From Xestospongia bergquistia (taxonomy: Eukaryota; Porifera; Demospongiae; Haplosclerida; Petrosiidae), in NCBI GenBank assembly GCA_963965975.1, contig OZ014419.1:4305677-4369676 (forward strand): a DNA stretch of 64,000 bases, written 5' to 3'. Positions 49,624 to 62,400 of this stretch are shown here, one piece after another (position 1 is the first letter of the stretch; each line of letters begins with the position of its first letter). The notes under the pieces are model-generated. The model saw only the letters and a list, made by a program, of their open reading frames with translations, made no database searches and had not been told where the DNA came from. The position numbers were made by a program, and so were the translations under genes.

Positions 49624-50075
49624 CAAGTTCACTCTTAACTGCAGCAGTAGCATGATTATCAATCCAGGGAAGTTGTTGGACTCCATCAATACCTTTTGTT
49701 GACATGCCATCTTTACAACAAGTAAGTATTGTCTTATCTTCATTTGGACGACAGAGATGATCTATTGTGGGTGAACATACAGAGCAAAGGAAACGTTCCT
49801 GAGGCATTGAAAGAATTGGCTTATATTGAAACTTCTTAACTACATCTCCAATTGCTTAACGAATGATATCCTTGATAGTGGAGCAATTTGTAGGAGAGCT
49901 TACTTCAGGAGCAGTGGCTATAGAGGTACTGTGATGATGGGTAGGTGGTGGGAGATTTAATAGAATTTCATGACAGATGATTTTCCTGTCCCAGGAGCTC
50001 CAGACAGTGATAACTTTGAGTATTTGCATCGAATTCGGCCTTCTTTAAGTGCCTTGTGAAGTAAGCCAGTATAAT
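49624..50075 (-). pseudogene. P-loop (Roc-like) exon of second ankyrin gene, disrupted
   Basis: The exon is bounded by AG at 50077-50076 and a GTAAGA donor at 49623. It starts DYTGLLHKALKEGRIRCKYS and carries Walker A LSGAPGTGKSS, closely parallel to the plus-strand gene's HKG...GPPCVGKTS segment. One base is missing or extra just after the P-loop (near 49980), and an in-frame TAA follows after KDIIR (near 49858). Beyond it the frame is open again (LSMPQERFLCSVCSPTID and on) and joins the death domain. The exon length breaks the phase by one base, consistent with a real frameshift or a sequencing error. No G3 motif or COR part is present, so most of the GTPase module is lost or was never there. 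Confidence 0.72.
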
Positions 50076-51037
50076 CTATAAAGTAAAAGAGATATAATTT
50101 TATATAACCACTGCAGTGATATTGGGTAACACTATTGTGTTAGTATTCCTAAGAGTACAGTAATACTGGCACAGTCATTGAGTATACTACAGATTGTGGA
50201 CTTGCTCAGCAAAAATATGGTGACAACAAATTTTAAAGTAGATATTAAAGTGAAAGCTGTAATGTTTACCATTTAAAAAACATCAAGACATAATACATTA
50301 GTAACCCATGAGCTGGTGAACATTTGCAATCAATATATGCTATAACACATAAAATAACTAAATTTTATAAAGACACTTGACTATTCCCTATTATATAACA
50401 TTACTACAGTACTACATGAAGCTTACAAAGTCTAAGTTTTAAGTTTCATTGCACGTAACTATCATAAGCTGTATACAAGTAGAAGTTAACTAACATGCTG
50501 ACAATAAATGTCCATGTATCATCAGTCATATTACTTCTTGAATAAGAAAAAAGTTATTTTATTCTCTACTGTTCTTGTTAGATATAATCAATGAATGACA
50601 TCATAATGTTACAATGATGACTCTTTGTGGTTTATGTTTTTAAAAAATGAAATGTTAATTATCTTTACAGAGTATCTGCAATATTAACTGATTATCATCA
50701 CTGACATATCTGTAACTGTCAATGCAGTGATTTCTCGGTAACTTTCATTAATTTTAAAAAACAGTAGTTTATTATTTTGTTGATGTAATACAGTATATTT
50801 TCACATGAATATTTTCAATATTATTTTCTTGAATATATTACTATTTAGTCAAGAAAAGTGTTTGATAATAGTTTGTAAAGATTGTATAGTCATGTATAAA
50901 GTAACACTGTTATTACTGCCAGTATACATATCATGTTACTAGGTTATATTATTATCATTGTATTGACAAAATTATAAGTGTATTGTAATGTATAGAAAAT
51001 AGCAATGAACTAAATTAATATAGAACTACACACTGAC
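50076..51037 (-). other. Intron of second ankyrin gene
   Basis: AT-rich, with no coding signal, bounded by a GTCAGT donor at 51037 and an AG acceptor at 50077-50076. Confidence 0.6.
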
Positions 51038-51221
51038 CGTATAGTGACTTGTCAATCAGCTCTAGTATTCTATCTTTATTAACACAATTAGATTTGACCA
51101 TGTCAGCAGGTATTTGGGCCTTGTTATTCTTCATATTGGCATTTGCACCATTTAACAGTAATATTTCAACACAATCTGCTTTTCCACTTTGGCAGGCATT
51201 ATGTAAGAGGCTAAGTCCATT
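51038..51221 (-). CDS. Ankyrin repeat plus linker exon
   Basis: The exon is 184 bp, follows AG at 51223-51222, and encodes a last ankyrin repeat (NGLSLLHNACQSGKADCVEI to GANANMKNNK). A helical linker ending RILELIDKSLY leads in phase 1 into the P-loop exon. The frame is open and both splice sites are good. Confidence 0.8.
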
Positions 51222-52179
51222 CTGTGTGGTAAAAGAAATTATATAAAAAGAAACATGTAAGATGTATTACACAATAATACAATAGGATAATCATTATTAT
51301 ATATAATAAAGCATAATGTAGAGAACATACTAAATTGATATAATGCTAACATTCATGTTCTTCCAGTCGTATTATTACTAGTGAATAAATTATTCCTGTT
51401 AAGATACCCACCAACATAACTATGTGACCTGTGCTATGTTATAATTTTAGCAAAAACTGCTTATAAATTCAGCATTGATGATGTCTGTTATAGCTGTTAT
51501 TAAAATTATCAATAATGAACATATCGTATGAATCTATGATAGAGCTTGATTAGTGGAAGGGTATTCCAATATATCTTGAAAACTTGTAATATGTATTGCT
51601 TTTACACATATAGTACTGCACATCACTAATCTTTGGGTAAGTGCATCCTTTATTAAAATTTAAAAATTTTACGTAAGCTATTTACAGGAATTGATGAAAA
51701 AATGTTACAATGCGTATGGCATAAAATAAATTAACTTACTACACTTAGTTTGTAAAGATTACCTCATATGGCATATTTTTAAAAGTTGCTACAATCAGAA
51801 GAATCTGTTATACAAGTGTAATTACTTTCTCAATATAAATATTAAGCCATATTTCTACAAGTAAGAAACAGTATTCTAGTGTATTCACTATGTTATTACT
51901 TAGAATGTCAAACCATCATGGAATAAACATAGTGATGACACTGACAATAATTAAAGTTAGTGTTATAGGATTTTATTGTAAATACAGACACATTGTTCAT
52001 ATTTTGGTTGCATGTTAACCTTTGAAAGGTGGAGATAATTTTATTCTACCTTGTATATGGTATTACTAGCACCTGTTACGTTCTAGTAGTATGTAATAGT
52101 AAACATAAACATAAACAATAGAAAAGAGTTGAAGTGGTATGTTATCATTGTTCTATTTTAAAACTTTACCTTGCATATC

Positions 52180-52245
52180 TGCTTCTAAATAAAGGTTATT
52201 GCATCATTTTGGATCAAAGCCCCTTTCTATCGCTGTGATATCTGG
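52180..52245 (-). pseudogene. Possible degenerate ankyrin exon
   Basis: Between an AG and a GTAAAG donor the minus strand shows fragments such as GALIQNDA with stops in every frame. The position, between two ankyrin exons, and the partial pattern hint at a dead ankyrin exon, but the evidence is thin. Confidence 0.25.
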
Positions 52246-52869
52246 ATGTTGAACACAGAAACAACAAAATTCATAATGCTAAAAGGCTACTAGTGCTGAC
52301 TCCATAACATTGCTAAAGCATACTATCAGAAAATAATGCTAACATAGTCTGTATATCACTGATTATTAGAGCCATGAAATGCACTAAAGGTATCTCGTCA
52401 AAACTCTTTCATTTCTAACTGTTTGATATTATAGTTGCATGTACTTAAAGAGTCTAGCAACTTCAAAAGATTATAAAAAGATGATCACACTATAATTCGG
52501 GTAATAATCTCAGTTGACAAATTATTTCTTTTTCTTAGTTTATTGTTATTGCTTTTATAAGGAAATGAAAAATGTTAGAAGATATAGCAGCAAGTAAATA
52601 CACAATCTAAAGTGGATTAACACTTCATTACACACTGAAACATTGTTTATAATACCTGACACTATAGCAAACACATTTAAACTAAAGAAATTGACACTGT
52701 ACTTTGCTGGCACTATGTCATGTTTTGTTAAATATAGCTACTACAATAATCACTTTCATCTGCGTAATCATTTTGAGGAGTGTCTATATGACAACTTATA
52801 GGAGATGACTAAATCAAAAATAAGCACAAATCATTTATTTTAATAATAACATGTAATGAAGATACTTAC

Positions 52870-52968
52870 TTTGTCATTTGCATCCAGTGATGCACCAGCT
52901 TTTATTAGAATATGAGCTATCTTAGAATAACCTTTGTAAGCAGCATAGTGAAGTGGACTGTTCTTGTA
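52870..52968 (-). CDS. Ankyrin-repeat exon
   Basis: The exon is 99 bp in phase 0, one repeat (YKNSPLHYAAYKGYSKIA to GASLDANDK). The acceptor is at 52970-52969 and the donor is GTAAGT at 52869. It is most similar to the plus-strand exon at 7104, including AAYKGYS, which ties the two loci to one family. Confidence 0.85.
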
Positions 52969-54765
52969 CTACATAAAGAAAAAGTCAATATTTATGATCA
53001 ATTATAAATATGGCTGTATCTATTGATACATTATAAAAATATGTGAAATAATTCGATATCTTTTAAAGAATGTCTATAAATAGGCTGGTGCTTAATGTGA
53101 TGTCAACTGTTGTATTCAAGATAACTAGCTATGATATGTTTAAAGATCAAAATGTTTGTCTATTATGTCATATATCTTTACTACAGGCTTACAATATAGT
53201 TTTGTAATGTAATACATGACAGTAAGTCATACATTAAGTAGAGGGTCCATAAAACCTATTTTACTGACAAGTTATAACTAGTATATACCAACAATTGCAT
53301 ATTAGCTAAACATTATATTAACATAATGATGACATTAGGAATTAAGTACACACAATATCAGTTATTAAATGTAAACCTAGAGCAAATTATTATCAATGCA
53401 TGTCAGATAGCCAACACCAACTAATGTGTGTATTGTCGTCATTTTGTTACATTCATTCGATCATTAAATCTGTTTACTGCACATGCTAACACTATGTAGC
53501 AATATACTTTAATGTTTACATTTTAAAAAAAACTGATAAATAAAATTAATATTAAAAAAAAGTCAACTGTGACTATGTTATATCAGAATTGGCTGCACAC
53601 AAGCTAAAGCACTTCAAATAGGCTATGAGGCCATATAGGATGAATAGTCTATACGACATACCTTGATCCACCTTTGTAATCTATACTGAAATCACGAGAC
53701 AATGCAAAACTGAAATCACGAGACAATGCAAAACTGAATGACAATTTAGTCACTATTTTGTATAATTATGGACTTTGAGAAGAAAGAAACAAGTCTGAAA
53801 TGATCTGAGGTGTTCTTCGTTTAGAATATAATCAGTAAAAATATTCCACTTATAAACAATTCATTGTTAATAATCAAAATAATTGCAATACTATGTCATT
53901 AACATTTCAACTATTTCTAAACAGTAATCCAAAGCACATTATAAACTTCACATTTTGAGTATAGTATATGCATAACAAGCTATCAAAAAAAGTTTTAAAA
54001 GGAAACTCAACCATTACTACCCTATCATTACCAGTTTATTATGACTGTATTTGTAAAGAATGAGTACCTAAAAGCTTCACAGTTGCCTATCAATGGATTA
54101 TTAGTCAGTGCATGTTATAAGTTTATTCTAGAAAGCTTTAGTGTAATACCATCCAAAACACTGTACATGCCATGTTGTGCACACAAGAATTATATTAATA
54201 AATCATATATAAATACATATTAAAAACACCTTATCAAAAGATGTTACATCAAGATATTGTAATCGTGACAATAATATATATTGTAAAGCATTGATGAGGC
54301 AAAGGTAAAAGATAATTAAAATTGATTGTACTTAATTATAGTTATTCTGTAGTTGTATGTAACTTGTATTAGTATTTGATTTCATTGACTCAGTAATTAT
54401 AAATAACCACAATTATGTCAAATACATGGAATGCCCACCTTTGATTATAAACATAGCTAGTAGAGTGAGTATTCAGTCAAGTTGGAAAAATAATGCTACA
54501 CAATGTCATTTACATCTAAATAAAAATGTGGACCCACATTTTCCCAAAACTTAATTCTAAATATATGTGATTGTCTATTTATTATCATGTAATAATATGT
54601 CCATTCCTACAGTAGTAATAACAGTTGTAATTGTAGAAAAGTAGATGTAATTATTATTGATTGAATTTAATGATAATCAAGTAATTGTAATAGAAGCCGA
54701 TTACATTGAGGAGGCTGTAATGGAAGCATCACCAATATTTAGTATAATAAACATTTCATACTAAC
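52969..54765 (-). other. Intron of second ankyrin gene
   Basis: AT-rich, with no gene-like content. A short direct repeat CTGAAATCACGAGACAATGC occurs twice in tandem near 53689-53732. Confidence 0.5.
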
Positions 54766-54865
54766 CTCATCAATAGCATCTACATTCGCTCCATGGTTAA
54801 TCAAAAGTGTAGCAACTTCAGTCTTTCCATATTTAGCAGCATAATGCGAAAGGAGTCCACTTGTC
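54766..54865 (-). pseudogene. Ankyrin-repeat exon with one extra base
   Basis: The splice sites are good (AG 54867-54866; GTTAGT donor at 54765), but the exon is 100 bp instead of 99. The ankyrin motif starts DKWTPF, then needs a shift of one base (an extra C in TTTCGC near 54849) to continue as HYAAKYGKTEVATLLINHGA. As read, it stops after ten codons. Confidence 0.75.
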
Positions 54866-55495
54866 CTAAAAATTTAGACACCATGTTAATTATAATATTA
54901 AAAGCTAGACATGATAAACAATCACTACATTTCAGACATGCAGTATGAATAAAAATGACAGCTGTGCTATATATATTCATATGACATTTTGTATTATGAC
55001 TGTGAGCATGCAACTAAACTTCACCACCACTGGTGTATACAGAATGGTTATATATAGTAATTGCTAATTATGCAGTAGACCATATTGCTACATGATGATT
55101 GTGCAATAGATGATTTCATAATAGGATTTATTTATATAAGCCAAAACTGTTAACAATTGAACCACAACATACTACATATATGAATTATGGGTCTAAAGTA
55201 CTTACAGGACAGTACATGTACATTATGTACACAGAGGTAATGAACTCATATCAGGTTTAAATGTAATGAGATTTCCAATTTTGTAGCAAAGATAAAAGAA
55301 AATTTAACCCACAAGTCAGTACAAAATATTTTTGCTCTAATAGTGTAAACGTTTTCTCAACATAGTAATTAAGCATTTAATATATCCTGTATAAAAAGTA
55401 GAGTGTTTTACAAGATCTTTAAAACTTAACTTTGTACTAAATTTTAATTCTAATATGAAGTACTATCAAGTCTGTATTACAATACTAAACACTAA

Positions 55496-55565
55496 CCTCA
55501 TTTAGTGCATGTACTTTTGCGCCATATTTAATTAACATTCTGCTATTTCTGCTTTTGATGTTAAG
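55496..55565 (-). pseudogene. Truncated ankyrin exon remnant
   Basis: The last two thirds of a repeat are visible (MLIKYGAKVHALNE before a GTTAGT donor at 55495). The start of the repeat is missing and a one-base shift lies upstream of it. This is the most 5' trace of the gene; no start codon or promoter was found. Confidence 0.6.
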
Positions 55566-55739
55566 TGTAAGTGATATCATAAGATGTGGTCTATATCAGT
55601 GGAGGTTTTGTGTTGCAAATTGTACAGAATGAGATAAAGATAATTAGTAAACACTATTCTACTTTAATTATTAATATACCACATTCCTAATAGTAGCAAT
55701 TAAAATAGAGGTAGGCAAACACTCAAAAGAAAGTGACTG

Positions 55740-56900
55740 ACAGACAAAAAAGACTCAATGGGTGAGAGAGAGAGACTGTGAAAAGGAGAGACTTTGAGAC
55801 AGAGAAACTCTGAGAGAGAGAGAGAGACTCTAAAAGAATGAGAGAGAGAGAGAGAACAATAGTGAGAGACTATGAGAGAGAGAGAGACAGGTTTGTAGGG
55901 AGGCAGAAGAGAGAGAAAGATAGGGATATAATCTCTGAGTGTGAGTTTATCAGCTGTTTCAGTTTCAGTCTCTTACACTGGATTGTTTTCGAAGTTCTTG
56001 AGTTGTTCATTTCTTGTATTATTACTAGTACATTTTTGATAATAAGTACAATAACAACTACTAATACACTACTAATAGACTAGGTCAATCATTATTATCA
56101 TATGATGTAATTTATTACATAAATTAATAATACATTGTTATATGCCATAAACATGGGCATTAATTAGAATAAGAGGTGGAAAAGATAATAGAGTTTGTGC
56201 ATAATTGTTTAAAAACAAGAGACAGAGAGAAAATGAGTGAGAAACATACCAAAAGTGAGAGAAGGACCAAGAGAGAGAAGAGTGGGAAAGAGAGACTGTG
56301 AGAGAGAGAGAAAGAGACAGACACACTCTTATAGAGAGATATAGTGACAGAGAAAGAAAAAGAGAGAGAGAGAGACTCTGAGAATGAGAGAAAGAGAAAG
56401 AGGTACTGCTTGAGAGACAGAGACTCTGAGTGCATGTTAGAAGAGAAAGAGAGACAGCTAGAGAGAGTGACTGTAAGAGAGATACTCCGAGAGAGATTCC
56501 TAAAGTAAGGAAGAGAGTGAAAGAGAAAACATTTAAGAGACTTAAGAAGGTATGTATGTGTGAGAAAGACTCTGAGAGTGAGACACTATGAAAGAGTGAA
56601 AGATATATATTATGTGTGTGTGTGTAGAAAAAGAGGCTGGAAGACACCAAGAGAGCATAAATGTGTGGGTGGGTGTTAGAGAGAGACACACAGACTTAGA
56701 GTGAGAAACTATAATAGAGAAGGAGAGACAGAGACTGACAAACTCTAAGAGAGTGTGCGTGAAAGAGAGAGAGAGAAAGACAGACTCTGTGAGTGAAACA
56801 CAATGAGAGAGAGAGAAAAGACTCTAAAAGAGTGTGAGACAGAGAGAGATAGAGAAAGATAAATAAAGAGCAATAGGTAGGGAGAGAGAGAAACCAATAT
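55740..56900 (+). repeat. GA-rich simple-sequence tract, part 1
   Basis: The plus strand is almost pure purine, made of (GAGA)n runs punctuated by ACTCTGAGAG and occasional GTGTGT. Translations (for example 56689-56138, minus) are Ser/Leu/His low-complexity readings of CTCT repeats and should not be taken as genes. Confidence 0.9.
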
Positions 56901-57389
56901 ACTTGAGTAGTCTAACTATTGTCAATATTAAAATAATGTGATATATACAGCTGATCAATGTGCCTCCTGTCTTACACAGTCTTCCTCAATACTATAAGAT
57001 ATGATGTAATTAGTAAAAGGGTGTAGTCTCACAACATAGAGGTTGCAGAGGCATAACTAGCAACTAATTAATTATTAATAAGCTCCACCCATTGACTTAA
57101 AGTGTAAGAGTTCTTCAAGATTATTGGTTGTGTTTTTAAACCAAATGTAAATTTTGCAGGGTTATCATTAGGGTCTCCCTCACCATATGTATACGTAGCC
57201 ATACAAACTATCATTTAAGAATCTTCTATCTCTTGACCTAGTTTACCAAATCCTCCATTGAGAAGACCAGCCCCTATCATTAAGTACAATTAATTAGTCC
57301 TCAGAGTGGCAAGCTCATTAGCTGTCTCAGTTTGATATCATCCATAACAGATAATTTTGTGTATAATTAATAATTTCATGTATAATAAC
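56901..57389. other. Unique island between GA tracts
   Basis: About 490 bp of normal-composition DNA interrupts the GA-rich region. It contains the P450-reductase-like fragment listed separately. Nothing else is recognised. Confidence 0.6.
57135..57262 (-). pseudogene. NADPH-cytochrome P450 reductase fragment
   Basis: On the minus strand one frame reads QEIEDS, a TAA, then MIVCMATYTYGEGDPNDNPA. This matches the FMN-binding flavodoxin segment of P450 reductases (…IFCMATYGEGDPTDN…), with a two-residue insertion in the ATYGEG loop. It is short, has an in-frame stop and no flanking exons, so it is a relic. Nitric-oxide synthase and methionine-synthase reductases share a similar loop, but the CMATYGEGDPxDN spelling is typical of P450 reductase. 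Confidence 0.6.
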
Positions 57390-58454
57390 TTAAAAGAATG
57401 AGAGAGTATTTTGTTCTGTCAAGGTACTACAAGAATAAGAGAAGCGAGAGACTCTGAAAAGAAATAGATTGAGAGATACTGAGTGTGAGAGAGACTCCTA
57501 ATGTGAGGGAGAAATGACAGAGAGCAAGAAAGACTGAGAGACATGAGTGTGTGAGTGAGAAAAAGAGAGAGAGAAAAGGAATTAAAGGAACTGGGAGTGT
57601 GGGTGCGTGAGAAAGTGAAAAAGATAGAGGTAGCCTCTGACAGTGATGCTCTATAAGATAGAGAGAGAAAGACAAGAGAAAGAAACAGGGAGAGACTCTG
57701 AATCTGTGTGTGTGTGAGAGAGAGAGACAGACAGACAGACAAAGAGAAAATAAGAGAGAAAGAAAGAGAAATAGAGACTGAGAGAGAGAGAGAGAGGGAG
57801 ACTCTGAAAAAAAGTGAGAGAGAATAGACTGAGGAAGGAGACACAGAGAGAGACTGACAGACTCTGAGAGTGTGTGTATATGTGTGTGTGTGTAAGAGGC
57901 ACTCTAACAGTGATAAACTATGAGAGAGAGAGAGAGAGTAAGAGAAAGAAAGAGATATAGACAGAGACAAAGAGACAGAGAAAGAGAGACAGGGAAAGAC
58001 TCCGACAGTCTCTGTGCATGGGTGAGAGAAAGGGACAGAGAGTACAGAGAGGAAATAAATGAAAGAGAAAGAGATATAAAAAATAATAAGGAGAGAAAGA
58101 CATTTTTAAAATGAGAGAATGAGAGACATATGTAACAAGAGTGTGTGTGTGTAAATGAGAGAGAGACTCTGACAGTGAAATACTATGAAAGAGAGAGAGA
58201 TACTCTGAAAGATAGTGGGAGAGTGAGGGAGGACTTATGTTGTGAGGGAGGATAGAGAGAAAGAGAGAGAGAAAGAGAATGAATGAGAGACTCTAATGTT
58301 TCTGTGACAGAGAAAGTGAAAGTGAGAGAGAGAGAAAGAGTGAGAGAATGAGTGTGCTAGAGAAAGGCTTAATGTGTGACACCGTATGAGAGAGAGAGAC
58401 ACACATACTAACACATACAGACAGATTGAGACTCTGAGAGTGTGTGTGTGTGTG

Positions 58455-58494
<40 letters not shown>

Positions 58495-59245
58495 TGTGTG
58501 TGTGTGTCTGTGTGTGTGAGGGAGAGAGACACAGACAGATAGAGTATAATAAGAGAGAGATACAGAGACATTGATAAGGAATGTGAGACTCTAAGAGAGA
58601 GAGTTCTAAAGTAAAGGAAGGAGAGACAGATAGACTGAGAGAATCTGTGTTTGTGAGTATGAGAGAGAGACACTTCTAAAGTGAGAGAGTGAGAGAGAGA
58701 GAGAAAGTGAAAGAATTTGATAGTGTATGTCTGTGTTTAATAGAGAAAGAAGGGACTCTGAGAGTGATCGACTATGAGATAGAGAGAGAGGGATAGGGAC
58801 TCAGAGAGTGAGAGAGAGAGAGACTGTGAGGGTGACAGACTATGAGATAGAAACTCTAACAGAGATTGTCTGAGAAAGATATTAAGAGACTATGAAAGTG
58901 TGTGTGAGAAAGGAGGGAGTGAGAGATACTTTGACTGAGAGAAAGAGATTTTGAGAGAGAGAGATAGAGAAACTCTGAGGATGTTTGTGTTTGTATGTGA
59001 GAGGATGACATGCATGTAGGGAAATAGAGAGACTGTGTGAGTGGGAGAACGTAAAAGAGAGACACTCCAAGAGATAGACTGTGAGAGATACATAGGCACA
59101 GAGAGATAGCCAAGCAGAAACTCTGAGAAAATCTATGTGTGAGATAGGGAGAAAGAGAAATAGAGACTGATCAGGACAGAGATTGTGAGAGTGAGAAAAA
59201 GAGAGAGAGAGATAGAGAGAAAGAAAATGAGGAGTCTAATCACAT
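57390..59245 (+). repeat. GA-rich simple-sequence tract, part 2, with a GT run
   Basis: The same purine-biased (GAGA)n-type DNA as part 1, about 1.85 kb, with an ACTCTGAGAG(TGTG)n motif recurring every few dozen bases and a long GT run at 58439-58520. ORFs on both strands here are low-complexity artefacts. Confidence 0.9.
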
Positions 59246-59408
59246 AGAAAGTAGAGAGTCAAAAGAATTACGGAGATTGCTTCGGAAACCTAATGTTCAG
59301 GTCTACTATATGCACAACTTTTTTATATTTATGTACATGTAGTAATGCTAACTGTTTGAGGTGTTTTCTTGTGAATCCACTTTAAAAAGATTCTCTTTCT
59401 CTCTCTAG

Positions 59409-62400
59409 GCAACTTTGTTCTGTCATGATAAAATTGCCACACAAGATCTCTATGTTCCTTCGACATACTTCCCTAAATCAGCTCAAGACAAAGAAGACAT
59501 CATTCTATTTCACTCAGCTCAAAATCTTCATGATCCTACTCTTTTTGTATCTCGAGAAGCCCCTCTCAGTCGAGAAAAACCCAGCAGTAGAAAGGGAAAT
59601 GCAACTATTGTCTACTTAGAGAGAAGTAACAGACCTTTAGTAAGTTTAACTGCATGTAAGAATTGGTTTCATTTAACCTAGACATTTTATTGTATTTACT
59701 TCCCATCTTCTTCATTAATATGCCATAATTACAGGGTTGTACCATCTATAAACAAGGAGATGCTGTTTATGTTGGCAAGTTATTGAAAGGCTGTGATGCT
59801 GAGCAAAGCCGTGAGTATAGCAATATATATGTTTGGATTTTAGTTAAAATTTTTCAATTAGGATATAAAAGCTATGTTCTAGATTGACATCGTTACACTT
59901 CAGTGAGCCAGATTTTTTCTATATACTATCTGCTTATGTCAATGTTGAAATGTTGTTATAACATACTTTCTGATTATAATTTAAGCAGTCCTGTTGAGAT
60001 CTAGCATCAACTGTACTTTGTATCATCATGTTTGCACTACACATACAAGTATATACAATATTGGTCACAATAGCATATATAAAATGTTATAATTATATTT
60101 TGAGCTGTGGCTTTGGATGTGAAAATATTAATAGAAGATGACTTCTAACAATATGATTTTGGAAACATTATGAGTAGTGATTGATGCTATCATTTAACTT
60201 TGACTTAGGTGTTTTGAGAGAAGGAGATGAACTATTAGAAATTAATGGTATTGCTTTACATGGCAAATCAACTGATGAGATTATTAGATTGATGGTAAAT
60301 CTTAACAGCTTGTTATTTGCATTATTACATTAACATGTACTATCTAGTCTGGAGAAGCTGGCAAGATACTGTCTTTCACATTAATTCCAGTTCATGATGA
60401 CAGTGTTGATGTAGATTATGAGGAGGTCAGATCTCATACATTATTTCATGAGACTTTCTGTACATAGTAAATAAATTGATCTATTGTTCTTACAGAAATA
60501 TGTCCGAGCTCATTTTGGATGCAACGGTCAATTGGACGAAGAAATTCCCTGCAAAGAATTAGGACTTAATTTCACTAAAGGAGAAATATTAGAAGTATCT
60601 AATCAAGACGATCCAGACTGGTGGCAGGTACTATTATTAGGCACTTTTACTAACTCTCATAACTATTATACCCTTAGGCACGTAAAAGTTTTGATGATGG
60701 AGGTGAATCTCTTCCTGGTCTAATTCCTGCGAGACATTTTCAACAAAAGTATATAGTATAAGTTATGATCATGATGGTCCTACTTTGTTCCTATAGGAGA
60801 GAAGTACTAAGAGAATCATATGTTGTGTCAGTAGCTATGGAAGAAAAAAATAGAAGAAAAGGTCAGTTAACTACTCACCTAATGACTTTAGTATTCCATC
60901 TGGCAAGTTTCATGTGTCATGGTGTCTATTGTTATGTGCAATTTTCAAAAAATTAAACCACAAACATTTATTACCAAAACATTGTCCTGCCACAACTGAG
61001 CAAGCTTTGACACTTGGTAAAGCAATTGCATTGCCTTCTACTCGTACCTTTTCAACATTAATGTTCTTTGCATCTCATTTATATTGTCCTGGTCTTACAA
61101 ATTTAGGACTTTTATCAAAGTTTTCTTGAAGGAAGAAAAAGAAGATATATTATAATCAGGGACCAAAGAGTGGAGGTAATTATACATGTAATTGTATATT
61201 TACCAATGTAAGATATTGGTAATACATTGTATAACAACCTTCATTCTTTTTAGTTTTTCAGTCAGTTGGACATGAAGTTGCCACGTATGAGGATGTAGTC
61301 AAATTGATGCCTGATTCAACTAGAAAAAGACCCATTGTATTAATAGGTGAGTATATTTATTTTGTTTGTTTTTCATTTGGATAGATATATTAAAGTCTGT
61401 TCACATTAATTTGACTTTGCTGCTCTACGATAACTTTGTCTTTTCTCGTTCAATTTAAAAATATTCTAAAAAATACATGAAATCAATTTCAAAAGTTAGT
61501 TGCATTACCCATTAGCAAAGTACTTTTATTGGGACAAACATTAAAAATGTGACAAAACCAACAAAGTGATTTACAAGATCAAAGTTAAAATAAATATAAT
61601 GCATTTTTTGCTTCACATTTTGTGTACAATAAACACTTTTATTAAGTAAAGTTATAACTCATTCATTCTTGTCACTTTAGGTGCCCCTTGTGTGGGTTGC
61701 CATACATTAATGAAGAAACTAATGGACTCAAATCCCAGACATTATTCAGCTTGTATTCCTCGTAAGTTTTATACAATGACTAAATAAAACTATGTTATCT
61801 TAACTATAATAGATATGACAATGCGTTCAGGTGAGATGAATGGAAGTGAATTTCATTTTGTATCTCGAGAAGAAATGGAGCGTGACATTCAACTAACAAA
61901 TTTTTAGAGTATGGAGAAAGTAAAGGTCATCTTTATGGACTCTCTGTTAAGGCTGTTAAGAGAGTAATTGAAAATAACAAAGTCCCACCTTCATCCTCAG
62001 ATGAGTGATAGCTGTAACCGGTACACTACTCAATGCTACATATTTAATATGAGTCACTTGTATATTGTTGTACAACAAGTCTGTTTATACATGCATCACT
62101 TCTAATACCTATTTTCAAATTAATTGTTTACACAATTTTTATTTCCAGGCCCTCAAAGTGATTGGTTCTTCAGGCCTAATGCCCTATATTATTTATATTG
62201 CATCACCTCAACTTGATAGACTGCAAATGACTAGACGTGTAACATCTGAAAAACTCAAGAAGAAACTTCACACATCAGATTCTGCCAAAGGATTGAATAA
62301 AGAAGTTAGTCCATTTACTGTAAGTGATGTTGTTTTAGTTTTCGTTTTTACCTCCTGGTACACTGCACATAGCAAGTGTTCCTAAGATTGGTTTGGATCA

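Noticed and set aside
51049..51246. 65-codon plus-strand ORF
   Set aside because: It is antisense to the ankyrin-plus-linker exon 51038-51221, which has the motifs and splice signals.
55838..59113. Many ORFs of 60-183 codons in the GA/CT-rich region
   Set aside because: They are translations of CTCT/GAGA/GTGT simple repeats (Ser, Leu, His, Arg, Glu strings) on both strands, with no domain or splice structure.
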